From Dyadobacter sediminis (lineage in GTDB: Bacteria; Bacteroidota; Bacteroidia; Cytophagales; Spirosomataceae): DNA of 64,000 nt. The notes beneath the pieces were generated by a model, which was given only the letters and a program-made list of their open reading frames with translations, did no database searches and was not told where the DNA came from. The first letter of the stretch is position 1. Every line of letters begins with the position of its first letter. The stretch lies in contig NZ_VCEI01000031.1 in assembly GCF_005860765.1 (NCBI RefSeq), positions 164,616-228,615 of the forward strand, written 5' to 3'. The position numbers and the translations under genes were made by a program. Shown piece after piece: positions 33,267 through 41,990 of the stretch.

Positions 33267-34427
33267 TTACACTTTCACCTGAATCATATCAGAAGCAAAA
33301 CGTCTGGTTTCTTCATTTGTTTGAACATAGTCGGAATAAGAAGGATCAGATACAAACGCTATTTTGGCGACGCTCTCGATAATGACATCCGAAATTTCCA
33401 GAAACCCGATTTTATCCAGAAGGAAAGCTTCTACGGCAATTTCATTGGCTGCGTTGACAATACAGGCTGCATTTCCGCCTTTTTCCAGTACTTCGTAGGC
33501 AATGGCAAGGTTCCTGAACGTTTCCAGATCGGGTTTTTCAAAGGAAAGCGAAGGATAATCCGTAAAGTTGAAACGTGGAAAATCGGATTTTACGCGCGTC
33601 GGGTAATTCAGGGCATACTGAATCGGAAGTTTCATATCCGGCAAACCCATTTGCGCCTTGATGCTGCCGTCTTCAAACTGTACAAGCGAATGGATAATGC
33701 TTTGCGGATGAACGATCACGTCTATTTGTCCGGCCTGCAGATCAAATAACCATTTCGCCTCGATTACTTCCAGCCCTTTGTTCATCAAGGTTGCAGAATC
33801 AATCGTTATTTTGGCACCCATTGTCCAGTTCGGATGTTTAAGCGCCTGCTGTTTGGTCACATTGGCCAGAAATAATTTATCTTTTCCCCGAAACGGCCCG
33901 CCGGACGCTGTCAGGATTATTTTTTCAACCGGATTTTCGGCTTCTCCGACAAGGCACTGGAAAATAGCCGAGTGCTCCGAATCCACCGGATAAATATTCA
34001 CTTTGTACTGTTTTGCCAGACTTGTAATGAGTTCGCCGGCAACAACCAGCGTTTCCTTGTTTGCCAAAGCAATGTCTTTTCCGGCTTTAATGGCATGAAT
34101 GGTGGGCAAAAGGCCGGCATAACCGACCATGGCAGTCAGAACTATGTCAACCGAATCGGATTCTACGACGGAAACCAGCGCAGAAGCACCGGCATGAACT
34201 TTAACGAAAATAGAGGATAAAGCGCTTTTGACCTTTTCATAATGCCTTTCATTGCCGATCACAACTTCCAGCGGGCGGAATTTGATTGCCTGCTGAATTA
34301 ATAAATCGGCATTATCCTGTGCAGTCAGTACGGATACGGAAAAAATCTGGGGATTGGCTTCAATAACTTCCAGCGTTTGGGTACCAATGGAACCGGTTGA
34401 ACCTAAAATAGCTATTCTCTTCTTCAT
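33267..34427 (-). CDS. dxr: 1-deoxy-D-xylulose 5-phosphate reductoisomerase
   Basis: Second enzyme of the MEP pathway; converts DXP to MEP with NADPH and a metal ion. 386 residues: GSTGSIGTQTLEVI near 8-21 (NADPH site), ANKETLVVAGELI near 120-132, YPVDSEHSAIFQCL near 142-155 with metal-binding Asp and Glu, and SGGPFRG near 174-180. Length and order are normal. The first enzyme, dxs, is also in this window about 25 kb away. Confidence 0.97.
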   Translation of the reverse strand: MKKRIAILGSTGSIGTQTLEVIEANPQIFSVSVLTAQDNADLLIQQAIKFRPLEVVIGNERHYEKVKSALSSIFVKVHAGASALVSVVESDSVDIVLTAMVGYAGLLPTIHAIKAGKDIALANKETLVVAGELITSLAKQYKVNIYPVDSEHSAIFQCLVGEAENPVEKIILTASGGPFRGKDKLFLANVTKQQALKHPNWTMGAKITIDSATLMNKGLEVIEAKWLFDLQAGQIDVIVHPQSIIHSLVQFEDGSIKAQMGLPDMKLPIQYALNYPTRVKSDFPRFNFTDYPSLSFEKPDLETFRNLAIAYEVLEKGGNAACIVNAANEIAVEAFLLDKIGFLEISDVIIESVAKIAFVSDPSYSDYVQTNEETRRFASDMIQVKV

Positions 34428-34454
34428 CTTACATTTTCACGTTAAAGATCCGTT

Positions 34455-35957
34455 TCAGGACCGGTTCATTTTCAGTAGTTCATCCGCTATTTTACGGTCA
34501 TTGGATAATCTTGGTACTTTGTTCTGTCCGCCGAGTTTTCCGTTTGCACGCATATAATCTATAAAAGCGTTTTTGCGCAACGGCACCAGTTCGAGCGGAC
34601 GCAGAATATTGCCTTTGATCAGATCCAGATAATAAATATTAAGTTCCGTCAATCGCTGATTAATGTCCCGGGCAAATTGCTCACTGTTATGCGGCATTGC
34701 TGCAAATTCAACAAGCCATTCATGATAAGGAAGTCCGCCTTTATCGGAATTTACCATTGGAGCTACTGTAAATTCCACAACTTCCGTTTCGGGATGGCGT
34801 TCCATTGCATAGCGCAGTGCTTTTTCGATTTCCTCACCGATTACATGCTCGCCGAAAGCGGAAATAAAATGTTTGATCCGGCCTGTTACGAGTATTTTAT
34901 ACGGATTTGTTGAAACAAAGCGAACCGTATCGCCAAGCGAATAACCCCATAATCCGGCGTTATTGTTGATAATAACTGCGTAGTTACGACCGATTTCCAC
35001 TTCTCCGATGGATAACCTTTTTGGATTTTCGTCAAAAAAGTTTTCAACAGGAATGAATTCATAGAAAATTCCGGTATCCAGCAGCAAAAGCAGACTTTCA
35101 TCTTCCTGCGAATTCTGGTAGGCGAGAAACCCTTCGGAAGCCGGATACAGTTCAATGGAATCGATCCGCTTTCCGATGGATTCAAAAAGTTTGGCTTTGT
35201 AAGGCTCAAAATTGACACCGCCGTAGATGAACAATGAAAAATCCGGAAATACATCTTTGATCTTTTTTCCCGTCCGCTCGGTAATCCTGTCAAAATACAT
35301 CTGAACCCACGGCGGAATGCCCGAAATCAGCGACATCGGCTGATGCAGTGTTTCGTCAATGATTTTATCCAGCTTCAGTTCCCAGTCTTCAATGCAGTTG
35401 GTTTCGTAGCTTGGCATCTGGTTGGAGCGCAGATAGCCCGGAACATGATGATTGGAAATACCTGACAAACGGCCTGTCAGTACGCCGCCGGTTTCTGTCA
35501 GGACGGGGCTGCCGGAAAGAAAAATCAGTTTTTTATCCAGGAATTCAGCTTTTTCGGTCTCGGCAATATACGTCAGAATGGCGTTGCGGGCCGAATTGAT
35601 GTGATTGGAAATGGAATCTTTTGAAATCGGGATGTATTTTGTACCGGAAGTAGTACCTGACGTTTTGGCAAAATACAAAGGCTTGTCAGGCCACAGCACA
35701 TTGCTTTCTCCCGTTTTGATTTTCTCAATATATCCTTTCAGATCTTCGTAATCACTGACCGGAACAGCTTCTTTGAAATCCGAATAAGAATGGATATCCC
35801 TGAAAAAATGGTCTCTTCCAAACTGAGTATCTGCGGCTTTTGCAACGAGCTGCTTTCTCCATTTTTCCTGAACTTCAAGACTTTTTGCAATCCATTCCTG
35901 CTGTTGACGTACAATATACCGAGCCAGCGGCTCACTTAAAAGTGCTCTGATTCCCAT
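34455..35957 (-). CDS. GH3 auxin-responsive promoter family protein
   Basis: 500 residues with the adenylate-forming motif KTSGTTSGTKYIPIS near 95-109, a central ELYPASEGFLAYQ, and the family C-terminus. Plant GH3 enzymes join amino acids to hormones by an acyl-adenylate; bacterial homologues have unknown acyl substrates. No signal peptide. It lies 27 bases upstream of dxr on the same strand, so co-transcription is possible but a functional link is not implied. Confidence 0.9.
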   Translation of the reverse strand: MGIRALLSEPLARYIVRQQQEWIAKSLEVQEKWRKQLVAKAADTQFGRDHFFRDIHSYSDFKEAVPVSDYEDLKGYIEKIKTGESNVLWPDKPLYFAKTSGTTSGTKYIPISKDSISNHINSARNAILTYIAETEKAEFLDKKLIFLSGSPVLTETGGVLTGRLSGISNHHVPGYLRSNQMPSYETNCIEDWELKLDKIIDETLHQPMSLISGIPPWVQMYFDRITERTGKKIKDVFPDFSLFIYGGVNFEPYKAKLFESIGKRIDSIELYPASEGFLAYQNSQEDESLLLLLDTGIFYEFIPVENFFDENPKRLSIGEVEIGRNYAVIINNNAGLWGYSLGDTVRFVSTNPYKILVTGRIKHFISAFGEHVIGEEIEKALRYAMERHPETEVVEFTVAPMVNSDKGGLPYHEWLVEFAAMPHNSEQFARDINQRLTELNIYYLDLIKGNILRPLELVPLRKNAFIDYMRANGKLGGQNKVPRLSNDRKIADELLKMNRS

Positions 35958-36061
35958 AGTGAAAACAAAGGTACACAGGATTTGTAAATTCTATTCTACA
36001 TGCATGTTTAAGGGCCATTTATGGCCTGAAAACCACGCTATACCGAAATTTTTTAAATGCC

Positions 36062-36091
36062 TTTGTTTGTGGGTAATTATCTGTAATTTTG
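36062..36091 (+). promoter_or_regulatory. mreB promoter
   Basis: TTTG at 36062-36065, an 18-base spacer and TAATTTTG at 36084-36091 match the Bacteroidota promoter; the mreB ATG is 41 bases after the -7 box. Confidence 0.65.
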
Positions 36092-36132
36092 CCATTCTGA
36101 AATCAAAGTGAGCGAAAATTTTAATAAAATAT

Positions 36133-37158
36133 ATGGGATTGTTTGATTTTTTGACTAGCGATATAGCAATAGATTTGGGTACTGCGAATACTTTGATCAT
36201 TCATAAAGATACAGTAGTTGTTGACGAGCCTTCCATTATTGCAATGGACAAAACCACCGGAAAAGTGCTGGCGATCGGGCATACAGCTATGCAGATGCAT
36301 GAAAAAACAAATGAAAATATCAAAACAATCCGTCCGTTAAAAGATGGTGTAATTGCCGATTTTACTGCTGCGGAAATGATGATCCGCGGAATGATCAAAA
36401 TGATCGATACCGGAAACCGTTTTTTTACACCTTCACACCGCATGGTCGTTTGTATTCCCTCCGGCATTACCGAAGTTGAAAAACGGGCTGTTAAAGATTC
36501 CTGCGAGCATGCAGGCGCCAAAGAGGTTTATATGGTTCACGAACCGATTGCAGCAGCGATTGGTATCGGCATAGATATTACGCAGCCTAACGGCGTTATG
36601 ATCGTAGATATCGGCGGCGGTACGACGGAAATTGCGGTTATTGCATTGTCGGGTATTGTCTGTGAACAGTCAGTACGCATTGCAGGCGACGTTTTTACCA
36701 GAGATATTGTCGATTACATGCGCCGCGAACATAACCTTCTGATCGGTGAGCGTTCAGCGGAACTGATTAAAATGGCCATCGGCTCGGCTTCTCCGGAACT
36801 GGAAATCCCGCTGGACGATTATCAGATACGCGGACGTGACCTTATGACAGGTATTCCCAAGGAAATACGGGTTACTTACAGTGAAATCGCTTATTCGCTT
36901 GACAAATCGATTTCAAAAATTGAGGAAGGCGTGATGAAAGCGCTTGAAATATCTCCTCCCGAGCTTTCAGCCGACATTTTCAAGAACGGCATTTACCTTA
37001 CCGGCGGCGGCGCCTTGATTCATGGCCTGGACAAGCGCATTGCCCAGAAAACCAAACTGCCCGTTCACATTGCAGACGACCCGCTGAAAGCGGTTGTAAA
37101 AGGAACCGGCGAAGTTCTTAAGAATCTTGAATTATACAAACCCGTACTGATTTCGTAG
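36133..37158 (+). CDS. mreB: Rod shape-determining protein MreB
   Basis: Actin-like filament that directs lateral cell-wall synthesis. 341 residues with the actin fold motifs: IAIDLGTANTLI near 11-22 (phosphate 1), DIGGGTTEIAVIAL near 161-174 (phosphate 2), and GGGALIHGLDKRI near 291-303 (adenosine). The first 10 residues (MGLFDFLTSD) are the short amphipathic membrane-binding start. First gene of mreBCD with a good promoter. Confidence 0.97.
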   Translation: MGLFDFLTSDIAIDLGTANTLIIHKDTVVVDEPSIIAMDKTTGKVLAIGHTAMQMHEKTNENIKTIRPLKDGVIADFTAAEMMIRGMIKMIDTGNRFFTPSHRMVVCIPSGITEVEKRAVKDSCEHAGAKEVYMVHEPIAAAIGIGIDITQPNGVMIVDIGGGTTEIAVIALSGIVCEQSVRIAGDVFTRDIVDYMRREHNLLIGERSAELIKMAIGSASPELEIPLDDYQIRGRDLMTGIPKEIRVTYSEIAYSLDKSISKIEEGVMKALEISPPELSADIFKNGIYLTGGGALIHGLDKRIAQKTKLPVHIADDPLKAVVKGTGEVLKNLELYKPVLIS

Positions 37159-37236
37159 TATTGGATCGTTCACAGTTTATCCGTTGAAAAATAAGTATAT
37201 TTTTGATTGATGAACTGCGTGTGAACATTTTAGCCC

Positions 37237-38076
37237 ATGCTCCAACTCGTTGATTTCGTAGTCCGGAATCGTTTTTTCCTGGTTTTTGTTTTGCTGGAAG
37301 TACTCAGTGTATGGCTTATCGTGCGCAGCAATTCGTACTGGGGCGCTACTTATTTCAATACTTCCAATTACTACGTTGCCAAAACGCTGGCCTTTTCGAA
37401 TTCTGCCAAGGAATACACCCGGCTGGACGAAGTAAATGCAGACCTTGCCAAAGAAAACGCGAGGCTGAACGCGCTTGTGACCAAACTGAACCAGACCAAT
37501 TCCGCGGATGCGCCGGCCGGCTACGTTCCGGATTCTGCATTTGCAGCACGTTTTACTTACACGGTTGCCAAAGTAGTGGATAATGAAACAAACAAGACCA
37601 ATAATGTACTCACTATTGACAAGGGAACCGCAGACGGCATCCAACCCGGCATGGGCGTCATTTCAGCGACTGGTGTCGTAGGCAAAGTCCGTTTTTGCTC
37701 GGAAAACTTTTCACTGGTCACGTCCATTCTGCATTCCCAGTTCATGGTTTCGTCCAAGCTCGTCCGCAGCAATGAAATCGGATATGCAAAATGGCCGGGA
37801 AAAGACCCGAATTTTATAGATATGGTCGACGTTTCAAAATATACCAAAGTTTACAAAGGTGACTCGGCGGTAACGTCCGACCAGAACTCCGTTTTCCCGC
37901 CTGGAATCATGGTTGGAAAAGTGGAAAGCATAGCGGTTCATCCTAACCAGACCTTTTACAATATCATATTGCGCCTGTCTACCGATTTCAGGAACCTTTC
38001 ATACGTTTATGTGGTACAAAATCAACAACTTGGGGAGCAGGAAAATCTTAAAGCACGTACAATAGAACGAAAATGA
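37237..38076 (+). CDS. mreC: Rod shape-determining protein MreC
   Basis: 279 residues: an N-terminal membrane anchor (residues 14-29, FLVFVLLEVLSVWLIV), a coiled-coil (about 62-89, LDEVNADLAKENARLNALVTKLNQ), then the periplasmic beta domain with VLTIDKGTADGIQPGMGVISATGVVGKV and GDSAVTSDQNSVFPPGIMVGKV. Scaffold of the elongasome. Sits 78 bases after mreB; mreD overlaps its end by 4 bases. Confidence 0.93.
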   Translation: MLQLVDFVVRNRFFLVFVLLEVLSVWLIVRSNSYWGATYFNTSNYYVAKTLAFSNSAKEYTRLDEVNADLAKENARLNALVTKLNQTNSADAPAGYVPDSAFAARFTYTVAKVVDNETNKTNNVLTIDKGTADGIQPGMGVISATGVVGKVRFCSENFSLVTSILHSQFMVSSKLVRSNEIGYAKWPGKDPNFIDMVDVSKYTKVYKGDSAVTSDQNSVFPPGIMVGKVESIAVHPNQTFYNIILRLSTDFRNLSYVYVVQNQQLGEQENLKARTIERK

Positions 38077-38576
38077 GCTTACGCGAGGCCATACAATATT
38101 TCTTAATGATCCTGCTGTATTTGTTTTTGCAGATCTTTTTCTTGCGGAATATGGTGGCTTTCAATTATGCATTCTGTTTCATCTACATAGCCGGTGTTTT
38201 GCTTCTTCCTGCAGATACAGACAGAATGTACCTTTTGCTGATCGGCTTTGCAATCGGATTTACTGTCGATGTTTTTTCCAATACTTTCGGAATGCACGCC
38301 TCAGCAACAGTGCTTATTGCATACCTGCGTCCATTTCTGATTCATTACCAAATGAAGTCGAAAGGTGCGGAACGGGCCGAAGTCGGTATCCGCGCGCAGG
38401 GTTTCGGCGCTTTTCTCGGATATATATTCCCGCTTGTACTTCTGCATCATGCCATGCTGTTTTTTATAGAGATGAATTATTTTGGAATGATCCTTTATAC
38501 TTTGATAAGAATCGGCGCAAGTACCCTCTTTACAACCCTACTGATAATTTTACTGGAACTTTTTTCCAAACGATAA
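38073..38576 (+). CDS. mreD: Rod shape-determining protein MreD
   Basis: 167 residues, five to six membrane segments, including FLQIFFLRNMVAFNYAFCFIYIAGVLLLP and GFAIGFTVDVFSNTFGMHASATVLIAYLRP, the latter carrying the Asp of the family. ATGA overlap with mreC. The usual mrdA/rodA genes do not follow; a 221-base gap and then the sigma factor gene come next. Confidence 0.9.
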   Translation: MSLREAIQYFLMILLYLFLQIFFLRNMVAFNYAFCFIYIAGVLLLPADTDRMYLLLIGFAIGFTVDVFSNTFGMHASATVLIAYLRPFLIHYQMKSKGAERAEVGIRAQGFGAFLGYIFPLVLLHHAMLFFIEMNYFGMILYTLIRIGASTLFTTLLIILLELFSKR

Positions 38577-38797
38577 TATGACATTTTGACGCGATTAAGT
38601 TTTTGGCTCGGAATTTGATGTTTATACATGTAATTGCGATTGGAAGCTACCCGGTTTAAAATGTTGTAAAAGTAGTGGTTTCGTTTCCTTTGATTTTATC
38701 GTGAAATACTGGCTGTAAAAAGCTTCAAAGAGCCATTTATCAAATTTAATTTGTACCATTTGGAGCTGTTGTTAATCTTTGTAAATTCAGCATTCCT

Positions 38798-39397
38798 ATG
38801 TTAGTTGCCATGTCAGAAACGCTCACGACTAATGAATACACGGATGATCTTCGATATGAAGTATTTAACCGCGAGTTCATGCCACACATTGATTCCATGT
38901 ACAACTTCGCATTTCGTCTTACCATGGATGAAGACGATGCAAACGATCTTGTTCAGGACACATACCTGAAAGCTTTTCGTTTTATTTCATCTTTTGAGCA
39001 GGGAACCAATGCGAAAGCGTGGCTTTTCAGAATTTTGAAAAACAGCTTTATCAACGATTATCGTAAAAAAAGCAAAGAGCCATCCAAAGTAGATTATCAG
39101 GAAGTTGAAACCACTTACAATTCGGAAGAAGCATCCGATACGACTTACACTGTAGACCTGCGTGCCGATGCGGTACAGGAACTGATCGGCGATGAAGTTG
39201 CAAACGCACTGAATTCCTTGCCGGTTGATTTCAGAACGGTTATTATTCTGTGTGACATTGAAGGTTTTACTTACGAGGAAATGGCCAAGATTCTGGACAT
39301 TCCGATCGGTACGGTAAGGTCCAGATTACACCGTGCGCGCAACCTTCTGAAAGAAAAATTAAAGAGTTATGCGAGTTCCATGGGATATGATTCATAG
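38798..39397 (+). CDS. ECF-type sigma-70 family RNA polymerase sigma factor
   Basis: 199 residues: region 2 near 32-85 (YNFAFRLTMDEDDANDLVQDTYLKAF, AWLFRILKNSFINDYRKK), then an acidic linker (VETTYNSEEASDTTYTVD), and region 4 near 145-190 (LPVDFRTVIILCDIEGFTYEEMAKILDIPIGTVRSRLHRARNLLKEKL) with the helix-turn-helix. It directs RNA polymerase to a subset of promoters. A second ATG 12 bases inside (38810) is possible. A weak promoter match (TTTG, about 18 bases, TAATCTTTG) lies upstream. Followed by a small cysteine-rich gene that may hold it in check. Confidence 0.92.
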   Translation: MLVAMSETLTTNEYTDDLRYEVFNREFMPHIDSMYNFAFRLTMDEDDANDLVQDTYLKAFRFISSFEQGTNAKAWLFRILKNSFINDYRKKSKEPSKVDYQEVETTYNSEEASDTTYTVDLRADAVQELIGDEVANALNSLPVDFRTVIILCDIEGFTYEEMAKILDIPIGTVRSRLHRARNLLKEKLKSYASSMGYDS

Positions 39398-39476
39398 GTT
39401 GTGAAACTTTTTTTATAACCTATTCGGTTATAGGGTACAACTGTACATATTCCATATTCTATTTTTCATTTAAAAG

Positions 39477-39767
39477 ATGAACGCATCTCTTACTACGCCT
39501 TCTGTTACAGAAGAAGCGCAAAAACAAACCATGAAGCATACATGTGAGCATCATGCCGAATGCATGAAGGTCATTCAGGCTATTCTGGATGATGAGGCCA
39601 CAGATGCTGAAAAAGAACATTTCCGCACAAACATGGATAAGTGTATTCCTTGTATCGAATCGTACCGTTTAGAAAAATGCATTAAGGATTCGCTCAACTT
39701 AAAAATCCAAAAGAAACCTTGTCCGCAAAGTATTCTGGACACCATTATCTCAAAAATAAACAGTTAA
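39477..39767 (+). CDS. Small cysteine-rich protein, putative anti-sigma factor
   Basis: 96 residues. A CEHHAEC segment near 22-28, an acidic helix (IQAILDDEATDAEKEHFRTNM), then CIPC near 60-63 and a C-terminal helix. Zinc-type anti-sigma (ZAS) domains carry HxxxCxxC; here the position of the His is Asn (NMDKCIPC), with a His nearby, so it is a variant. It lies 79 bases after the sigma gene and 10 bases before gmk. The anti-sigma role is inferred from fold-like pattern and position. Confidence 0.75.
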   Translation: MNASLTTPSVTEEAQKQTMKHTCEHHAECMKVIQAILDDEATDAEKEHFRTNMDKCIPCIESYRLEKCIKDSLNLKIQKKPCPQSILDTIISKINS

Positions 39768-39777
39768 TTCTGTTCGT

Positions 39778-40347
39778 GTGAAAGGCAAGCTTATCATATT
39801 TTCTGCTCCTTCCGGCTCTGGAAAAACAACCATTGTACGGCATCTTTTAAATAAATACACCACTCAACTTGCATTCTCTGTTTCTGCCTGTACACGCACC
39901 AAGCGCACCTATGAAGTGGACGGAAAAGATTACTATTTCCTGACACTTTCCGATTTCAGGAAAAAAATTGCAGAAGATCAGTTTGCAGAGTGGGAAGAAG
40001 TATATGCCGGCAATTATTACGGAACATTGAAGGCCGAAATACAAAGACTTTGGAACGAAGGCAAGCATGTGGTTTTTGATGTGGATGTGAAAGGCGGACT
40101 GAAGCTGAAAGAAGCTTATGGAGAAAACGCACTTGCTGTTTTTGTAAAGGTGACTTCCGAGGAAGAAATCAAAAGGCGCCTGTCATTTCGCGGAACGGAA
40201 ACACAGGAATCCCTTGAAACACGTCTTGCCAAAGTCCGCTACGAGCAAAGCTTTGAGCACGAATTTGATATTGTTCTTGAAAATGATATGCTGGAAGAAA
40301 CGCTTGAAAAAGCCGAAGAACTTGTCCAGTCCTTTATCGCACAATGA
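39778..40347 (+). CDS. gmk: Guanylate kinase
   Basis: Phosphorylates GMP to GDP. 189 residues, GTG start giving MKGKLIIFSAPSGSGKTTIVRHLL, with P-loop APSGSGKTT near 10-18 and the GMP-binding SACTRTKRTYEVDGKDYYF near 36-55. The Lid and C-terminal helix (EELVQSFIAQ) are present. Follows the sigma/anti-sigma pair and precedes nadD after 15 bases. Confidence 0.96.
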   Translation: MKGKLIIFSAPSGSGKTTIVRHLLNKYTTQLAFSVSACTRTKRTYEVDGKDYYFLTLSDFRKKIAEDQFAEWEEVYAGNYYGTLKAEIQRLWNEGKHVVFDVDVKGGLKLKEAYGENALAVFVKVTSEEEIKRRLSFRGTETQESLETRLAKVRYEQSFEHEFDIVLENDMLEETLEKAEELVQSFIAQ

Positions 40348-40362
40348 TCCAGAAAATCAATC

Positions 40363-40935
40363 ATGAAAATCGGTTTATTTTTTGGATCTTTTAACCCCAT
40401 TCACATCGGCCATCTGATTATAGCCAATACAATGGCCACTTCTGCGGATCTGGAGCAAGTCTGGTTTGTTGTGAGCCCTCAGAACCCGTTCAAGAAAAAT
40501 AACAGCCTGCTGCATGAATTTGACCGCTACGATCTGGTGCAAAGAGCAATCAGTGACAATTCAGCACTGAAAGTAACGGATTTTGAATTTCACATGCCCA
40601 AGCCAAGTTACACGATCGATACGCTGATCAGAATGCAGGAAAAATATCCGCAGCATGAATTCAGACTGATTATCGGTGAAGATAACCTGGCGCAGTTTCC
40701 AAACTGGAAAAACCATGACAAAATCCTGGAATATACCGGCTTGCTCGTGTACCCGCGCCCGGATTCAAAAAAACATATTTTCGGAAATCATCCGGCTGTA
40801 AAATTCGTCGAAGCTCCATTGCTGGATATTTCAGCAACTTACATCAGAAATTGTCTTAAAACTGGAAAATCCATCCGCTATATGGTTCCGGAACCGGTGG
40901 AACAGCTGATCAGGATCAAGAAATTTTATCTTTAA
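40363..40935 (+). CDS. nadD: Nicotinate-nucleotide adenylyltransferase
   Basis: Makes deamido-NAD from nicotinate mononucleotide and ATP. 190 residues with GLFFGSFNPIHIGHLIIAN near 4-22 (nucleotidyltransferase HxGH), KKNNSLLHEFDRYDL near 46-60, IIGEDNLAQFPNWKN near 107-121, and the SATYIRNCLK motif near 165-174. Normal length. Ends 4 bases before a convergent lipoprotein gene. Confidence 0.96.
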   Translation: MKIGLFFGSFNPIHIGHLIIANTMATSADLEQVWFVVSPQNPFKKNNSLLHEFDRYDLVQRAISDNSALKVTDFEFHMPKPSYTIDTLIRMQEKYPQHEFRLIIGEDNLAQFPNWKNHDKILEYTGLLVYPRPDSKKHIFGNHPAVKFVEAPLLDISATYIRNCLKTGKSIRYMVPEPVEQLIRIKKFYL

Positions 40936-40939
40936 CCCC

Positions 40940-41332
40940 TTACAGCGGGCGTGTCTGATAAGTGATTTCAGACAAAAGACCGACTGCATTGAATTTCAGG
41001 ATTACTTTTTCTGCATTCGATCTGGTTTTGATATCATTGCATTGCTCTCCTTTTTCCAGAAAGTACACATAGAATTTAAGATTCCGCTCACCTAACTGGT
41101 GAATATCCGGCCTGCCGAGAATCTTTCCGATATCATCGGCAAATTTACCTTTCAGCTCGTTCTGAACTGCTTTGAAATCCTGTTTAAGACCTGAACGTAC
41201 GTTGTTGCATGCGCCGCGGTCATTGCGCCATTTTTCAAGATCCAGGTTTCCCAGTTTGTCCGGAGGTGCAGAGCATGCATTCATAAAAGTGATCAGTATG
41301 AAAACATAAATCAGGACGTTGAATCTGGCCAT
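40940..41332 (-). CDS. Hypothetical lipoprotein
   Basis: 130 residues. N-terminal hydrophobic stretch and ITFMNAC with Cys near residue 20 fit a lipoprotein signal (lipobox-like MNAC). The mature part has a KWRNDRGAC segment and the C-terminal half is helix/strand mixed; no family recognised. Convergent with nadD. Its start is about 160 bases from the divergent NTF2-like gene. Confidence 0.7.
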   Translation of the reverse strand: MARFNVLIYVFILITFMNACSAPPDKLGNLDLEKWRNDRGACNNVRSGLKQDFKAVQNELKGKFADDIGKILGRPDIHQLGERNLKFYVYFLEKGEQCNDIKTRSNAEKVILKFNAVGLLSEITYQTRPL

Positions 41333-41490
41333 ATCAAATCTGAAAGTTTGTTTCTAAATATAAGGCGAAACTAAACATATAATCGTGAGTGAAAAAGATC
41401 TTTGATCGGATAAGTGCAATGTGTCCGGATCATCGTTGTAATTTGCAGGATTCAGTACTTTAACTTTTCTGATTTTTCACTTACAAAGCT

Positions 41491-41922
41491 ATGAAATCTA
41501 TATTGCTTGCTTTTGCCTTTTCAATAGCTGCATTGCTGACAAATGCGCAAACGGGTGCTTTGCCGATAGACGGAACGGATTGCTCCAACCTGTTTTTTAA
41601 AGCATTGCTGGAAGAAGATGCGGGCAGCCTGGAAAACCTGGTTTCAGCTGATTTTACAGTTACTGATTTTCAGGGACAAACCGTTAACGGCAACCAATTT
41701 CAGGAAGCATTTTCACAAGGTATTATTGTAATAGAATCCGGCATGCTGTCCGGGACGATGACACGCACTTACAATAACGTGGCCGTTGTAACCGGGCGGT
41801 GGAACGTAAGTGCAAAGCTCGCTAACAACCGTTATCAGGGTGAAATGTCTTATATGTCCGTATGCGTCAAATCCGGCGGGATCTGGAAAGTAACGGCGGT
41901 ACAGTTAACGCCGATCCGCTGA
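41491..41922 (+). CDS. Secreted NTF2-like (SnoaL/DUF4440-type) protein
   Basis: 143 residues: signal peptide MKSILLAFAFSIAALLTNAQ, then a short cone-shaped alpha+beta fold: NLFFKALLEEDAGSLENLVSADFTVTDFQGQTVNGNQFQEAF, TRTYNNVAVVTGRWNVSAKL, and GGIWKVTAVQLTPIR, the pattern of DUF4440/SnoaL-like domains. Probably periplasmic. No catalytic residues can be assigned. Ends at a strong bidirectional terminator shared with the AraC gene. Confidence 0.78.
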   Translation: MKSILLAFAFSIAALLTNAQTGALPIDGTDCSNLFFKALLEEDAGSLENLVSADFTVTDFQGQTVNGNQFQEAFSQGIIVIESGMLSGTMTRTYNNVAVVTGRWNVSAKLANNRYQGEMSYMSVCVKSGGIWKVTAVQLTPIR

Positions 41923-41930
41923 AAAGCGTT

Positions 41931-41977
41931 ATACATGCAAAAAGGAGAACTTGACCGGTTCTCCTTTTTGCATGTAT
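41931..41977. terminator. Bidirectional intrinsic terminator
   Basis: A perfect 20-base stem (41931-41950 with 41958-41977) around a seven-base loop, with A-rich and T-rich stretches inside the arms. It lies between the convergent NTF2-like and AraC genes. Confidence 0.93.
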
Positions 41978-41990
41978 ATAAAAACTTTTG

